Shown: positions 17,827 through 29,176, counted from the stretch's first letter. The stretch: DNA of 64,000 nt from Gemmatimonadota bacterium (GCA_041390105.1 JAWKQO010000001.1:808001-872000); one strand, 5' to 3'. Translations and numbers: made by a program. Notes: generated by a model not told the origin, from the letters alone.

Positions 17827-18891
17827 TTACCCCTTGGCCCCGAGCAGGTTCTGGACCACGTCCTCCGCAACGGAGTAGGGGGTGCCGCCCCCTGCTTCGA
17901 TCGCGTCGAGGCCCCGATCCAGGATGCGGCGGGCCCCGGGCTGCTGCCAGGCCAAGCGGCCCAGCTGCCGCTCCACCACGCTGAGGACCCGGGCCGCCGC
18001 CCGTGCGCGTCGACGCTCCTTGAGCGCGCCTGACGCCTCCAGATGGTCCCGGTGCCGGTCCAGTGCCTCCAGGAGCTCGGACACCCCCTGCCCCGTCTGG
18101 GCCACCGTCTTGAGAACGGGGATCTCCCAGGGAGACTCCTCATCGACCCGCGCAGCCGCCGGCGCCGCGGGGCGCGGCGTGAGCTGGACGCCGTGGTGCG
18201 CCGGAACGTCGCGGAGGGCTTCCCCCGTGCGCAGGTGGATGGCCAGCGCGAGCTCCTTGACCAGGCGGTCGGCCCCGGGGCGATCCGACTTGTTGACGAC
18301 GAAGATGTCGGCGATCTCCATGAGGCCCGCCTTCATGGCCTGGATCCCGTCGCCCGACTCCGGCACCAGCGTCACCACCACCGTGTCGGCCGCGGACTGG
18401 ATCTCCAGCTCCGTCTGGCCCACGCCCACCGTCTCGACGATCACCCGGTCGAAGCCGAAGCCGTCCATGAGGTCGATGACCTCCTCGGTGGCGGTCGCCA
18501 GCCCGCCCAACGATCCGCGCGTGGCCATGGAGCGGATGAAGATGCCGGGATCGGTGGCGAGCTCGTTCATGCGGATGCGGTCGCCCAGCAGCGCTCCACC
18601 GGAGAACGGCGACGTGGGGTCCACCGCCACGATCCCCACCGTCTCTCCACGGGCGCGGCAGGCGGTGGCGACCTGCGCCACCAGGCTCGACTTCCCCGCC
18701 CCGGGCGGGCCGGTGAAGCCGATGCGTCGGCCGCGGGGTCCGCCGCGCGTCGCCGCGTGCAGCAGAGCCTGGAAGCCCGGCCGCTCCGCCTCCACGGCGG
18801 TGATCGCGCGAGCGAGGCCGAGCCGCTGGCCCGCGCGAAACCGGTCCAGGACCTCCTCCAGCGCCGGAGTGAGCGGCTCCAGAGCCTTCAC
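17827..18891 (-). CDS. meaB: MeaB/ArgK-type mutase-associated GTPase
   Basis: 354 residues from a GTG at 18891 that overlaps the stop of the upstream kinase gene by 4 bp; the longer open frame runs antisense-like through that gene and is rejected. Walker A GPPGAGKS at 61-68, VDPTSPFSGGALLGDR (switch region), the ETVGVGQTE motif and NKSD for guanine binding are all present. It protects and loads adenosylcobalamin into the mutase encoded just downstream. Confidence 0.94.
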   Translation of the reverse strand: MKALEPLTPALEEVLDRFRAGQRLGLARAITAVEAERPGFQALLHAATRGGPRGRRIGFTGPPGAGKSSLVAQVATACRARGETVGIVAVDPTSPFSGGALLGDRIRMNELATDPGIFIRSMATRGSLGGLATATEEVIDLMDGFGFDRVIVETVGVGQTELEIQSAADTVVVTLVPESGDGIQAMKAGLMEIADIFVVNKSDRPGADRLVKELALAIHLRTGEALRDVPAHHGVQLTPRPAAPAAARVDEESPWEIPVLKTVAQTGQGVSELLEALDRHRDHLEASGALKERRRARAAARVLSVVERQLGRLAWQQPGARRILDRGLDAIEAGGGTPYSVAEDVVQNLLGAKG

Positions 18892-20546
18892 GAGGAGCCT
18901 CCGGGACGAATGCCCCGCGCATGGCGCAGCGGATTCTCGAGAAGGTGCGTGGGAATGAAGAGCACGAGCAGGAACATGAGCAGGGAGATCACCAGTCCAC
19001 CGGCCAACAGCCACACATTGCGGACGGCAAGATAGATCACCGAGGAGATGACCGCCGTCACCGACGCGAAGATGGAGAGCAACAGGCGCCTGGCCTGCAG
19101 GTGCAGGAAGCGCTCCTGGGCCTGCACGTCGCGCGGGTGCATGCGCACGCGCAACTCCTCTCGTTCGGCTCGCTCCAGGATCTGCAGGACTGCGCGAACC
19201 ACGTGGCCCACCTCGCCCACGGCGTCGCGGGCCATGGCGGTGGGCTCGCGGCGGGTCGTGTCCAGGATCTGGCGGCGCAGACCGCGAATCACCACCCGGA
19301 TCAACCCCAGGCCGTCGAAGTTGCGATCGTAGAGGATCCCGATCCCTTCCAGGAGCACGGACGCTCGGAAGAAGTACACGAGCTCCTGCGGCAGGATCAG
19401 CGGCCAGGTGTAGAACGTGTCGTAGATCTCGTGGACGATCTCTTCGATGCGCTCCCGGTTGCTGCCCTGGGCCCGCTCCATGATGCGCAGGATCTCGAGG
19501 GCGGCCTCCCGTACCTCGCCACGGGACACCTCGGGGCTCATCATCCCGAGCTTGTACATCTCGTTGATGATGGCATCGAGGTCTTCGCGTTCCACGGCCA
19601 ACGCGATGTGCAGGATCGACTCACGTGTCCAGCGGGGCACGTCGAGCACCATGCCCCAATCGAGGATGACGATCGTGCCGTCGTCCTGGACCAGCAGGTT
19701 GCCCGGATGGGGATCGGCGTGCAGGAACCCGTCCACCATCATCATGCGCAGATAGAGACCGGTCAGGTTCTCCATCACCTGCCGGAAGTCGAGCCGCCCT
19801 TCGGCGAACTGCGTCTGGAGCTGGTCGATCTTGGTGCCCGGCGTGAACTCCATCACCAGCACCCGCTGGCGGGTGAACGCCGGCAACACCTCCGGCACCC
19901 GGAAGCGTCGGTCGTTGTCGAAGAAGTGATGGAAGCGGCGCATGTTCTCCGCCTCCGACCGGAAATCCATCTCCTCGCGCACCTTGACCGAGAATTCCCG
20001 CACCGTGGCGGTCAACGCCCGCACGTGATGGTTGGGGAAGACGACGTTCAGCCAGTACAGGAGCCGGAAGGAGATGTCCAGGTCCAGCGCCACCAGATCC
20101 TCGACGCCCGGCCGCAGCACCTTGACCACGACGTCACGGCCCTCGGCTCGCGCCCGATGGACCTGTCCGAGGCTGGCCGCGGCGATGGGTTCGCGATCGA
20201 AATCCTCGAGCACTTCGTCGACGGGCTTGCCCAGCTCCCCTTCCAGCACCGCGAGGATGCCGGCGGACGGAACCGGGGGGACGCGGTCCTGCAGGCGCGC
20301 GATCGCGGAGAGATAGGGCTCGGGCAGGATGTCGGCGCGCGTGCTCAGAAGCTGCGCCAGCTTGATGAACGTGGGGCCGAGATCGGCGATGGTGGCACTC
20401 AACCGGTCGGCGCGCCTCTGGTGCTGCTCCTCGGTGCGGCGGGCGGGCCGACCCAACACCACCCAGCGCCGGCGATCGCGCAGGAACGCGAACACGAAGG
20501 GGAGCAGCCGCCGTGCGACTCCGAACGTGCGCGCGAAGCGACTCAC
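18888..20546 (-). CDS. ubiB: ABC1/UbiB-family atypical kinase
   Basis: 552 residues from a GTG at 20546, which overlaps the mgtE stop by 4 bp. Family marks: the KxGQ-like helix LGPTFIKLAQLLSTRADILP, the Ala-rich nucleotide loop AAASLGQVHRA, VVKVLRPGV with the ATP-site Lys, DFRSEAENM, GFLHADPHPGNLLV and ILDWGM. Two hydrophobic helices near the C terminus (VTAVISSVIYLAV and LLAGGLVISLLMFLLVL) anchor it in the membrane. UbiB-type ATPases assist isoprenoid quinone biosynthesis or lipid handling; no quinone gene is adjacent. Confidence 0.9.
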   Translation of the reverse strand: MSRFARTFGVARRLLPFVFAFLRDRRRWVVLGRPARRTEEQHQRRADRLSATIADLGPTFIKLAQLLSTRADILPEPYLSAIARLQDRVPPVPSAGILAVLEGELGKPVDEVLEDFDREPIAAASLGQVHRARAEGRDVVVKVLRPGVEDLVALDLDISFRLLYWLNVVFPNHHVRALTATVREFSVKVREEMDFRSEAENMRRFHHFFDNDRRFRVPEVLPAFTRQRVLVMEFTPGTKIDQLQTQFAEGRLDFRQVMENLTGLYLRMMMVDGFLHADPHPGNLLVQDDGTIVILDWGMVLDVPRWTRESILHIALAVEREDLDAIINEMYKLGMMSPEVSRGEVREAALEILRIMERAQGSNRERIEEIVHEIYDTFYTWPLILPQELVYFFRASVLLEGIGILYDRNFDGLGLIRVVIRGLRRQILDTTRREPTAMARDAVGEVGHVVRAVLQILERAEREELRVRMHPRDVQAQERFLHLQARRLLLSIFASVTAVISSVIYLAVRNVWLLAGGLVISLLMFLLVLFIPTHLLENPLRHARGIRPGGSS

Positions 20547-21913
20547 AACAGCAGGGCCGTGGCGAGGCCCAGGAGCAACAGGAAGCCGCAGAGGTCGGTG
20601 AAGGTCTGCACGAACACCGAGGAGGCCACGGCCGGATCCAGGCCGACGCGGCTGAGGAACGTGGGCACGAAGGCACCGGCGAAGCTCGCTACCACCAGAT
20701 TCCCCCACATGGCCAGCAGCACCACCAGACCGAGCCGTGGCTGCCCGAACAACACTGTGCCCAAGGTGGCAGCGATGCCGCCGATGAGGGCGCCGTTGGC
20801 CAAGCCGACCAATACCTCCTTGCCCACGGCGCTCCAGGGGCGTTCGCCCATGTCGCCCTCGGCAAGCGTGATGCGCCGGAGGGTCACCGCGAGCGACTGC
20901 ACGCCGGCGTTGCCACCGAGCGCCGCGATGATCGGCATGACGAAGATGAGGGCGACGTCCCCTTCCACCGTATCCGCGAACATCCAGATCACCGAAGCGG
21001 CGATGGAGGCGGTCAGCAGGTTGAGACCGAGCCAGGGTGCCCGCGAGCGCACGGCGTCCACCCAGCCCCCTCGGACTTCCTCTTCGTCGCCGACACCGGC
21101 CAAGCGCAGCAGGTCCTCGGTCTGCTCCGCCTCGAGCACGTCCAGTACGTCGTCGAAGGTGATGCGGCCCAGCAGGTGGCGGCCGGCATCGACCACGGGC
21201 ACGCTGACCAGGTTGTAGCGGGCCATCAACCGTCCCACTTCCTCCTGGTCGGTGTCCGCCTCCACCTCGATGGGGACCGGCACCACCAGTTCCGACACCC
21301 GTACGCCCGGGTCGGCCAGGATCAGGTCGTTGAGCGGAACGGTGCCCAGCAGCTGGTGCTGCCCGTCGACCACGAAGACCGCGTAGAAGTCGCCGACCTC
21401 CTGACCCTGCCGTCTCACTTCCGCGATCGCCTCTCCCGCGTTCAACGTCGAGAGGATGGCCACCAGGTCGGTGGTCATCAGACCACCGGCAGTCTCCTCG
21501 CCGTAGCGCAGGAGGTCGCGCAACTCGCCGGCATCGTCCGCGGGCAGCTCCGCCAGGATGCGGTCCTGCTCGGGCGGATCCAGCTCGCCGATGAGGTCGG
21601 CCGCGTCGTCGACCTCCAACTCCTGGATGAGCGCCGCACCGCGCTCGGGCGCCAGCGCCGCCAGCAGCTCGGCCCGCTCGTCGCCCTCCTCCATCTCGGC
21701 CAGCGCTTCCGAGGCCAGCTCGGCGGGAAGCGCGCGCACGATGGCCAACTGCAGCGCTTCGGGTGCGATCGACTCGAGGAGGTCGGCGATATCGCTCGGG
21801 TGCAGCGCGGCCAGGAGCTCCACAACGCCGGCGTCGTCACCGGCCTCGGCCCGGGCGGTGAGCAGTTCCAGGCGGTGCGCTTCGTCGCGCACGAGCTCAG
21901 CGGCCACGTCCAC
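20543..21913 (-). CDS. mgtE: Magnesium transporter MgtE
   Basis: 456 residues. A helical N domain (1-125) of HPSDIADLLE type is followed by two CBS domains (about 130-260) and a C-terminal membrane domain with five helices containing GGNAGVQSLAV, the conserved pore segment. Mg2+ gates the channel through the cytosolic domains. The start overlaps the end of ybeY by 17 bp, placing it in the aspS-to-meaB run of tightly packed genes. Confidence 0.95.
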   Translation of the reverse strand: MDVAAELVRDEAHRLELLTARAEAGDDAGVVELLAALHPSDIADLLESIAPEALQLAIVRALPAELASEALAEMEEGDERAELLAALAPERGAALIQELEVDDAADLIGELDPPEQDRILAELPADDAGELRDLLRYGEETAGGLMTTDLVAILSTLNAGEAIAEVRRQGQEVGDFYAVFVVDGQHQLLGTVPLNDLILADPGVRVSELVVPVPIEVEADTDQEEVGRLMARYNLVSVPVVDAGRHLLGRITFDDVLDVLEAEQTEDLLRLAGVGDEEEVRGGWVDAVRSRAPWLGLNLLTASIAASVIWMFADTVEGDVALIFVMPIIAALGGNAGVQSLAVTLRRITLAEGDMGERPWSAVGKEVLVGLANGALIGGIAATLGTVLFGQPRLGLVVLLAMWGNLVVASFAGAFVPTFLSRVGLDPAVASSVFVQTFTDLCGFLLLLGLATALLL

Positions 21914-22346
21914 CCCCGTTGGTGGGATCGACGTCCTGGACCAGCGACTCCTGGAGGGAGAAGAACTCGCTCGCGAAGCGGTCCTCTCCCTCCGGGTGGT
22001 CGAACCCGAGAAGGTGCAGCGTCCCGTGCACGGCCAAGCGCACCAGTTCCTGGGACAGCGGTACTTCGAGCTCCGTGCTTTGCCGGACTGCCTGCTCGTA
22101 GCCGATGTAGATGTCTCCGAGCGGGGGCTCTCCCGCCTCGTGGAGCGCGAAGCTGATCACGTCCGTGGGTCGGTCGTGTCCCAGATAGCGTGCGTTCAAC
22201 GCCTGGATGCCGTGGTCGTCCTGAAGGGTGAGGGACACTTCGCCCTCCTTCACCTCGTGCCGGTCCAGCACCGCGCGCACGGAGCGCTCGAGAACGCCAG
22301 CATCGACGCCGGCGAACCCTTCGACGTTGACGAGCACCTGGGTCAC
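21897..22346 (-). CDS. ybeY: Endoribonuclease YbeY (rRNA maturation)
   Basis: 149 residues. The zinc motif HGTLHLLGFDH (HGxLHLxGxDH) is intact, as is DVISF near the centre. It acts in 16S rRNA 3' processing and ribosome quality control. The gene order phoH, 7TM-HD hydrolase, ybeY is a widely conserved cluster and is kept here with 4-bp overlaps. Confidence 0.96.
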   Translation of the reverse strand: MTQVLVNVEGFAGVDAGVLERSVRAVLDRHEVKEGEVSLTLQDDHGIQALNARYLGHDRPTDVISFALHEAGEPPLGDIYIGYEQAVRQSTELEVPLSQELVRLAVHGTLHLLGFDHPEGEDRFASEFFSLQESLVQDVDPTNGGGRGR

Positions 22347-24592
22347 GACGGCGCTCCACCCGTGCGGCTGCTCCCGTCCGGCGCGTCGGTCAGGTGGCGG
22401 GTGGACGGATAGTCGATGCGCTGGTGGTACATGCCCTCCAGCACCTTGATGATCTCCTCGCGTACCCGGCCGATCTCTCCCAGGGTGAGCGGCGCCTCAT
22501 CCAACTGTCCGTTGGCGATCTTGGCGTCGATCAGGCCGGTGACCAGCTCGCGGATGCGCTCACGGGTGGGATCCTGCAGCGCGCGGGCCGCCGACTCCAC
22601 CGAATCCGCCAGCATGAGGATCGCCGTCTCCTTGGTCTGCGGACGCGGGCCGGGATACTCGAACACCTCGGCAGGCAACTCGGCGCCGCTCCCCTTCTCT
22701 TCCAGCGCCTTCTCACGGAAGAACCCGATCGCCTGCGTTCCGTGGTGCTCGAGGATGAAGTCCAGGATCACGGGCGGCACACGCGACTCCTTGGCCAGGC
22801 GAAAGCCCTCGGTGACGTGCTCGCGCACCAGCGCCGCGGACATCTCGGGCTTCAGCTGATCATGGGGGTTGCGCGTGCCGGGTTGGTTCTCGATGAAGTA
22901 CTGGGGCTTGAGCATCTTCCCCACGTCGTGGTAGAAGGCCCCGACCCGGCACAGCAGTCCGTCGGCCCCGATCGCGGTGGCGGCCGCCTCGGCGACATTG
23001 GCCACGGCGATGGTGTGCGCGTAGGTGCCCGGCGCCTCGCGCGCCAGACGTCCCAACAGCGGGCGCGTGGGATCCGCCCACTCCAGCAGCGTCTGCGGCG
23101 TGGTGATGCCCGTGAACCATTCGAAGACGGGCAGGAACCCCATCGCCAGGATGGCGCTGGCCGCGGCTCCCAGGCCTGCCCAGGGCAGCGCCGTCAGCAG
23201 CTCGGCGCCATCGCGCCCCTCCATGAGCCACACACCGAGGATCGCCAGCGCATGCGCGACGGCGATGATCAGCATGAACGCCCAGAACTGGGAGCGCCGA
23301 CGCACCACGCGCACGGACAACGCCCCGGCCGACCCCGCCACCAGCAGCGTCGGCGTGACGATCTCGGCATCGAACGGTCGCAGCGCCCCGGTCATGACGG
23401 CGAGAAGCACGGCGAAGATCAACGCCATGCGGCCATCCCACAGCACTGCCACTGTGAGCGCCACGAAGGGTACGGGGAGCAACTCGTAGGGGAGCCCCCG
23501 CGAGCCGATCACGGCCGCCACCGCGAAGTAGGCGGCGGCCAACGCCGACAGGACCAGCAGCCACCGGTAGTTGCGGTACACGCCCTCGCGGAAAAAGAAG
23601 AGCAGTGCGCCGAACACCGTCAGCAGCAGGGCATGGAACAGGGTGCTCCCCACCAGGCCAGAGAGGCGCCAGCCGCCGGTAGACGCAACGCCCAGCGCCC
23701 GCTGCGCCTCCGCGTAGGCGTCCAGCCGTGCCAGCTCCTCGTCGCCGATCTGCTCGTTGGCCCGGACGATGGCTTCGCCGGCCAACACGTTGGTCTTGAT
23801 CAGCTGCACGGCGCTCTGGGCGCGGGAGCGCTCTTCGCGCGTGATGACCGCGTTGAAGTCCAGCGACGGCACCATGAAGCGGATGAGCACCAAGCGCAGC
23901 AGGTTCTGCGCGTCCGGTGAGGCCACGGCCACCGGGAGGCGTCGCGCGGCGGCATCGTAGAACTCTCCCACCGACATGACCGAGCTGCGGTCGACCGTGC
24001 GGTCCCGCTCGCCTTCGCGCAGGCGCAGCTGTTCCGCCGAGGCATAGACGGGGTCGACAGCCTCGTGCACGCCCGCGGGCAGCAGCTCCCGCGTTGCCCG
24101 CAGTGCCGTCGTCCTGAGCGCCTGACGTGCCCCCTCGTTGGCGAGCACTGCCACCTGGGCCGGCGAGGCCGGCACGCCCGCCTCGGAGACGAAGGCACGC
24201 ACGGCATCGGGTGTGGCGCCCTCGCGCGTGGCGACCTCCTCCAGCCGGGTGAAGAAGCGCTCCAGCCCCGCGCTCATGGAGTCGACCGCGGTGGGGCGAA
24301 CGTCGAAGGTGGGCGCGATGCCCGCGGCCGCCTCCGCCCGCTCGCGCTCCAGCTCCTCCGGCGACTTGGGCACGGCGAAGTTGAAGCGCGCGATGACGGT
24401 CTCCGGCGCCACCCGCCCTTTGGAGTAGCCCTCCAGATTGGTGCGCGGCACCGCCGGGAAGGTCAGCGAGATGAACACGGCCAGCAGAAGCACCAGCAAC
24501 GCGCGGGCGCCATGGAAACTCCACGAGCCCACGCGCTCGCTCCGGGCCGGGCCGGAGAGCCGGCCCAACACCCGCTGGCCGGGGGCGTTCAC
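22343..24592 (-). CDS. 7TM-HD family phosphohydrolase (PgpH-like cyclic-di-AMP phosphodiesterase)
   Basis: 749 residues. One N-terminal hydrophobic segment (about 29-47), a large extracytoplasmic region (50-300) of 7TMR-HDED type, then seven closely spaced membrane helices (about 315-500). The C-terminal HD domain contains YAHTIAVANVAEAAA, FYHDVGKM and ILEHHGTQAIGFF, which include the metal-binding His and Asp residues. Proteins of this architecture hydrolyse c-di-AMP in Listeria (PgpH); the activity here is inferred. It sits between phoH and ybeY with 4-bp overlaps to both. Confidence 0.9.
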   Translation of the reverse strand: MNAPGQRVLGRLSGPARSERVGSWSFHGARALLVLLLAVFISLTFPAVPRTNLEGYSKGRVAPETVIARFNFAVPKSPEELERERAEAAAGIAPTFDVRPTAVDSMSAGLERFFTRLEEVATREGATPDAVRAFVSEAGVPASPAQVAVLANEGARQALRTTALRATRELLPAGVHEAVDPVYASAEQLRLREGERDRTVDRSSVMSVGEFYDAAARRLPVAVASPDAQNLLRLVLIRFMVPSLDFNAVITREERSRAQSAVQLIKTNVLAGEAIVRANEQIGDEELARLDAYAEAQRALGVASTGGWRLSGLVGSTLFHALLLTVFGALLFFFREGVYRNYRWLLVLSALAAAYFAVAAVIGSRGLPYELLPVPFVALTVAVLWDGRMALIFAVLLAVMTGALRPFDAEIVTPTLLVAGSAGALSVRVVRRRSQFWAFMLIIAVAHALAILGVWLMEGRDGAELLTALPWAGLGAAASAILAMGFLPVFEWFTGITTPQTLLEWADPTRPLLGRLAREAPGTYAHTIAVANVAEAAATAIGADGLLCRVGAFYHDVGKMLKPQYFIENQPGTRNPHDQLKPEMSAALVREHVTEGFRLAKESRVPPVILDFILEHHGTQAIGFFREKALEEKGSGAELPAEVFEYPGPRPQTKETAILMLADSVESAARALQDPTRERIRELVTGLIDAKIANGQLDEAPLTLGEIGRVREEIIKVLEGMYHQRIDYPSTRHLTDAPDGSSRTGGAPS

Positions 24593-25569
24593 GGGGTCTC
24601 CTCGGTGGCCTCCGCATACGCGCGGATGATGTCCTTGACCAACCGGTGGCGGATGACGTCGGCGCCGTCGAGGTAGACGAACTCGATCCCCTCGACGCCC
24701 TGCAGAATGCGCTCGATCTCCAGCAGGCCGGAATCGGAGCGCTTGGGCAGGTCGATCTGGGTGGTGTCTCCCGTGATCACGACCTTCGAGTTCAGACCCA
24801 GCCGGGTCAGGAACATCTTCATCTGCGCCTGCGTCGCGTTCTGCGCCTCGTCCAGGATCACGAACGCGTCCGACAGCGTTCTGCCACGCATGTACGCCAG
24901 AGGCGCGATCTCGATCGCTCCGGCCTCGATGGCCGCGCTGACGCGGTCACGCGGCATCAGGTCCTCGAGCGCGTCGTAGAGGGGGCGGAGATAGGGATCC
25001 ACCTTCTCCTGCAGATCACCGGGCAGGAAGCCCAGGTTCTCTCCCGCCTCCACCGCGGGCCTCGCCAGGATGATGCGACGGACGCGCTTCTTGTAGAGCG
25101 CATCGACCGCCATCACGACCGCCAGGTAGGTCTTGCCGGTACCCGCGGGACCGATGCCGATGACCACGTCGTGGTTGGCGATCGCCAGCAGGTAGCGGTG
25201 TTGCCCTTCCGACTTGGCGGCCACCGCCCGTCGCGATCCGGGCAGGCTCACCCGGTAGGCCTCGTCCGGCGGAACCAGACCGTTGCCGCCCGGCTGGGCG
25301 GCGCCATCGGCGAAGCGCGCCACGTCGGTCGCATCGAACGGAGCTCGCATGCGGGCCAGCTCGATCATGTGCATGGCCACCGGCACCGCGGCCTCCACGC
25401 CCTCCAGCGGACCGGACAGCACGAGGTACGTACCACGGAACACCACGCGCACTGCGAAGCGCCGCGCCAACTCCTGCAGGTTGCCGTCCCCGACCCCGGC
25501 CAGCAGGAGCGGGTCCGCGCCTTCCGCGTCGAGCCGGTGCTCGACCAGGGAATCGGTCTTGTCGCTCAC
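24589..25569 (-). CDS. phoH: PhoH-like ATPase
   Basis: 326 residues from the GTG at 25569. Three in-frame GTGs occur (25587, 25578, 25569); the last has an AAGGGAG ribosome-binding site at good spacing. Walker A GIGPAGTGKT and Walker B VILDEAQNATQ with the PhoH motif TGDTTQIDLP are complete. An N-terminal KH-like region (about 20-90) precedes the ATPase core. Predicted RNA-linked ATPase; the cluster with ybeY supports a role in RNA metabolism. Confidence 0.93.
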   Translation of the reverse strand: MSDKTDSLVEHRLDAEGADPLLLAGVGDGNLQELARRFAVRVVFRGTYLVLSGPLEGVEAAVPVAMHMIELARMRAPFDATDVARFADGAAQPGGNGLVPPDEAYRVSLPGSRRAVAAKSEGQHRYLLAIANHDVVIGIGPAGTGKTYLAVVMAVDALYKKRVRRIILARPAVEAGENLGFLPGDLQEKVDPYLRPLYDALEDLMPRDRVSAAIEAGAIEIAPLAYMRGRTLSDAFVILDEAQNATQAQMKMFLTRLGLNSKVVITGDTTQIDLPKRSDSGLLEIERILQGVEGIEFVYLDGADVIRHRLVKDIIRAYAEATEETP

Positions 25570-25583
25570 TCGCGTCACTCCCT

Positions 25584-27367
<1,784 letters not shown>

Positions 27368-27371
<4 letters not shown>

Positions 27372-27859
27372 GAACGCCCCGAGGCGCGCCTCAGCACACG
27401 CCTCACCTGTACGAAGAGGGTGAAGACCACGGCATACCCCACGGTGACCCCAATGGCGTCCGCCGTCCAATCGGCCCAGGAAGGCATGCGATACGGGACG
27501 AAGTGCTGATGCAGCTCATCGACCGCCCCGTAGAGGAAGCCCACCCCGATGGGCAGGGTGTGCCGGCCTGGCAGGGGCTCGTGGGCCTGACCCCAGGCCA
27601 GGAGCCCCCCCAGCACGGCGTAGAGCCCGAAGTGGATGATCTTGTCGTTGTTCGCGAACTGAACGACCCGCGGAACCGAGCGGAGCTCGCTGAGAAGGAA
27701 CAGGACCACCGCCCATCCGATCGCGGGCCCCCACGAGACGATCCAGCGGCGCAGGCGGGGGGGTGGAGTTTGGGGCGGCAGACGCGCTCCTGGGTTGGGT
27801 TCGCGCTCGTTCCCGTGCAGGCGGAGTGCGGCTAACTTAGCCGGGCCCCAAACCGCCAT
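27368..27859 (-). CDS. VanZ-like membrane protein
   Basis: 163 residues from the ATG at 27859. Four hydrophobic helices with ADNDK-type motif NNDKIIHFGLYAVLGGLL and GAVDELHQHFVPYR, the core signature of the VanZ-like family. The function of this family outside teicoplanin resistance is unknown. The assumed start lies only 6 bp from the divergent rlmN start, so the first 35 residues, which are polar and unconserved, may not be translated. No better in-frame ATG, GTG or TTG is seen before the first helix. Confidence 0.8.
27830..27842. promoter_or_regulatory. Palindrome GGCTAACTTAGCC upstream of rlmN
   Basis: A perfect 6-bp inverted repeat around a central C, 23 bp upstream of the rlmN ATG and inside the presumed 5' end of the divergent VanZ-like gene. 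It may be an operator or part of a promoter; no good -35/-10 pair is evident around it. Confidence 0.3.
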
Positions 27860-27865
27860 CAAGGA

Positions 27866-28945
27866 ATGTCGACCGCAGAATCCCGGGCCTCCGAGGCCCG
27901 TCCCAACCTGCTCGGACTCGAGCCCGACGCCCTCCACGCCGCACTGCGCGAGCACTTCGCCGGGCGCGGCCAGCCGGGGTTCCGGGCGGGCCAGACGGCC
28001 CGCTGGATCCTGGAGGAACGGGCCACCTCCTTCGAGGCCATGACCGACCTGCCCGCCGCCGAGCGGGCGGCCCTGGCCGAGGCCTTCAGCATGGAGGAGC
28101 CCGCGCTGGCAGAGGTGCAGCGCTCCCGGGACGGGACCACCAAGCACCTCTGGCGCCTGGCGGATGGGGAGTTGGTGGAATCCGTGTTGATCCCGGCCCG
28201 GGACCGGCTGACGCTCTGTATCTCTTCCCAGGCCGGCTGCGCCGTCGGGTGCACGTTCTGCGCGACGGGCTGGTCGGGCTTCCGCCGGCAGTTGGATACG
28301 GCCGAGATCGTGGGCCAGTACAGAGCTTCCCAACGGTGGGCGGACGAGAACGACTACGGCCGCATCTCCAACGTGGTCTTCATGGGGATGGGTGAGCCGT
28401 TGGCCAACCGGAAGGGGGTCTTCCCCGCCCTCACCCTGCTCAACGCGGGCTATGGCCTGGGCGCGCGCAAGATCACCATCTCCACCGTGGGTCTGGTGCC
28501 TGGGCTGCAGGAGCTGGCGCGACGGCCCGAGCAGTTCACGCTGGCGCTGTCCCTCCATGCACCCAACAGCGCCTTGCGGCGAGAGCTGATCCCGATGGAG
28601 AAGCGCTATCCGCTGGCCGATGTGATGGCGGCGCTCGAGGCCATTCAGGCCCTGGGCGGCCGCCGTGTGACCTTCGAGTACACGATGATCCGGGACGTGA
28701 ACGACGCCCCGGAGCTCGCTCCCGAGCTGGCCCGCCTCGCCCGCTCGATCGGCGCCTTCGTCAACCTGATCCCGTTCAACCCCATCCCCTGGCAGCACTG
28801 GAAGCCGAGCGAGCCCGCCCGGATCCGCCACTTCCAGGAGGTGCTCGAACGGGCGGGCGTGATGGTGGCGGTGCGGGAGCCCCGTGGGCGGGACATCGAT
28901 GCGGCGTGCGGGCAACTCAGGGCGAACGTGGTGCCGATGGTGTGA
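27866..28945 (+). CDS. rlmN: 23S rRNA/tRNA (adenine-C2)-methyltransferase RlmN
   Basis: 359 residues. Radical-SAM cluster Cys125, Cys129, Cys132 (CAVGCTFC), followed by NVVFMGMGEPLAN and STVGLVPG. The methyl-carrying Cys of the C-terminal AACGQLR motif (about residue 348) is present. It modifies A2503 of 23S rRNA and A37 of some tRNAs. It is the last core gene before the integron-like array. Confidence 0.97.
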   Translation: MSTAESRASEARPNLLGLEPDALHAALREHFAGRGQPGFRAGQTARWILEERATSFEAMTDLPAAERAALAEAFSMEEPALAEVQRSRDGTTKHLWRLADGELVESVLIPARDRLTLCISSQAGCAVGCTFCATGWSGFRRQLDTAEIVGQYRASQRWADENDYGRISNVVFMGMGEPLANRKGVFPALTLLNAGYGLGARKITISTVGLVPGLQELARRPEQFTLALSLHAPNSALRRELIPMEKRYPLADVMAALEAIQALGGRRVTFEYTMIRDVNDAPELAPELARLARSIGAFVNLIPFNPIPWQHWKPSEPARIRHFQEVLERAGVMVAVREPRGRDIDAACGQLRANVVPMV

Positions 28946-29036
28946 GGGTGGGCCGCGGCCCGCTCCGTCGGGGCCGTTGGCCGCGCGGTGTCGGGAACGC
29001 TCTTCCGAGGTCGGGCTACGGGTGGCGTCTGTGTCG

Positions 29037-29153
29037 GGCTAACTGCACGCGCGGTGTGGCGGCCTGAACCTGTGTGTCGCAGTATATGCGGGACTCCACT
29101 CTGGCAGCTTGGGCTCTTAGGCTGACTGAAGTGGCGTCCAAACGTCGTTAGCT
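29037..29153 (+). other. Left-edge recombination site: degenerate attC or attI-like sequence
   Basis: GGCTAAC (29037-29043) and GTTAGCT (29147-29153) are complementary over six bases and spaced like the ends of an attC, but the inner boxes do not pair well. The right end alone (29136-29153, GTCCAAACGTCGTTAGCT) has the same form as the collapsed site at 35778-35795. It marks the left boundary of the first cassette. Confidence 0.5.
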
Positions 29154-29176
29154 AGACTGAGAAACGTACTAGGACC

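Noticed and set aside
18921..21218. A 765-codon plus-strand open frame
   Set aside because: Antisense to ubiB and mgtE, which have clear motifs; composition is His/Gln/Asp-rich as expected from codon-reversed coding sequence.
28946..29176. Retron ncRNA (msr/msd) upstream of the reverse transcriptase
   Set aside because: No inverted repeats with the expected branching-G context were found, and the RT lacks the VTG signature; the region is better read as an attC/attI-like edge.
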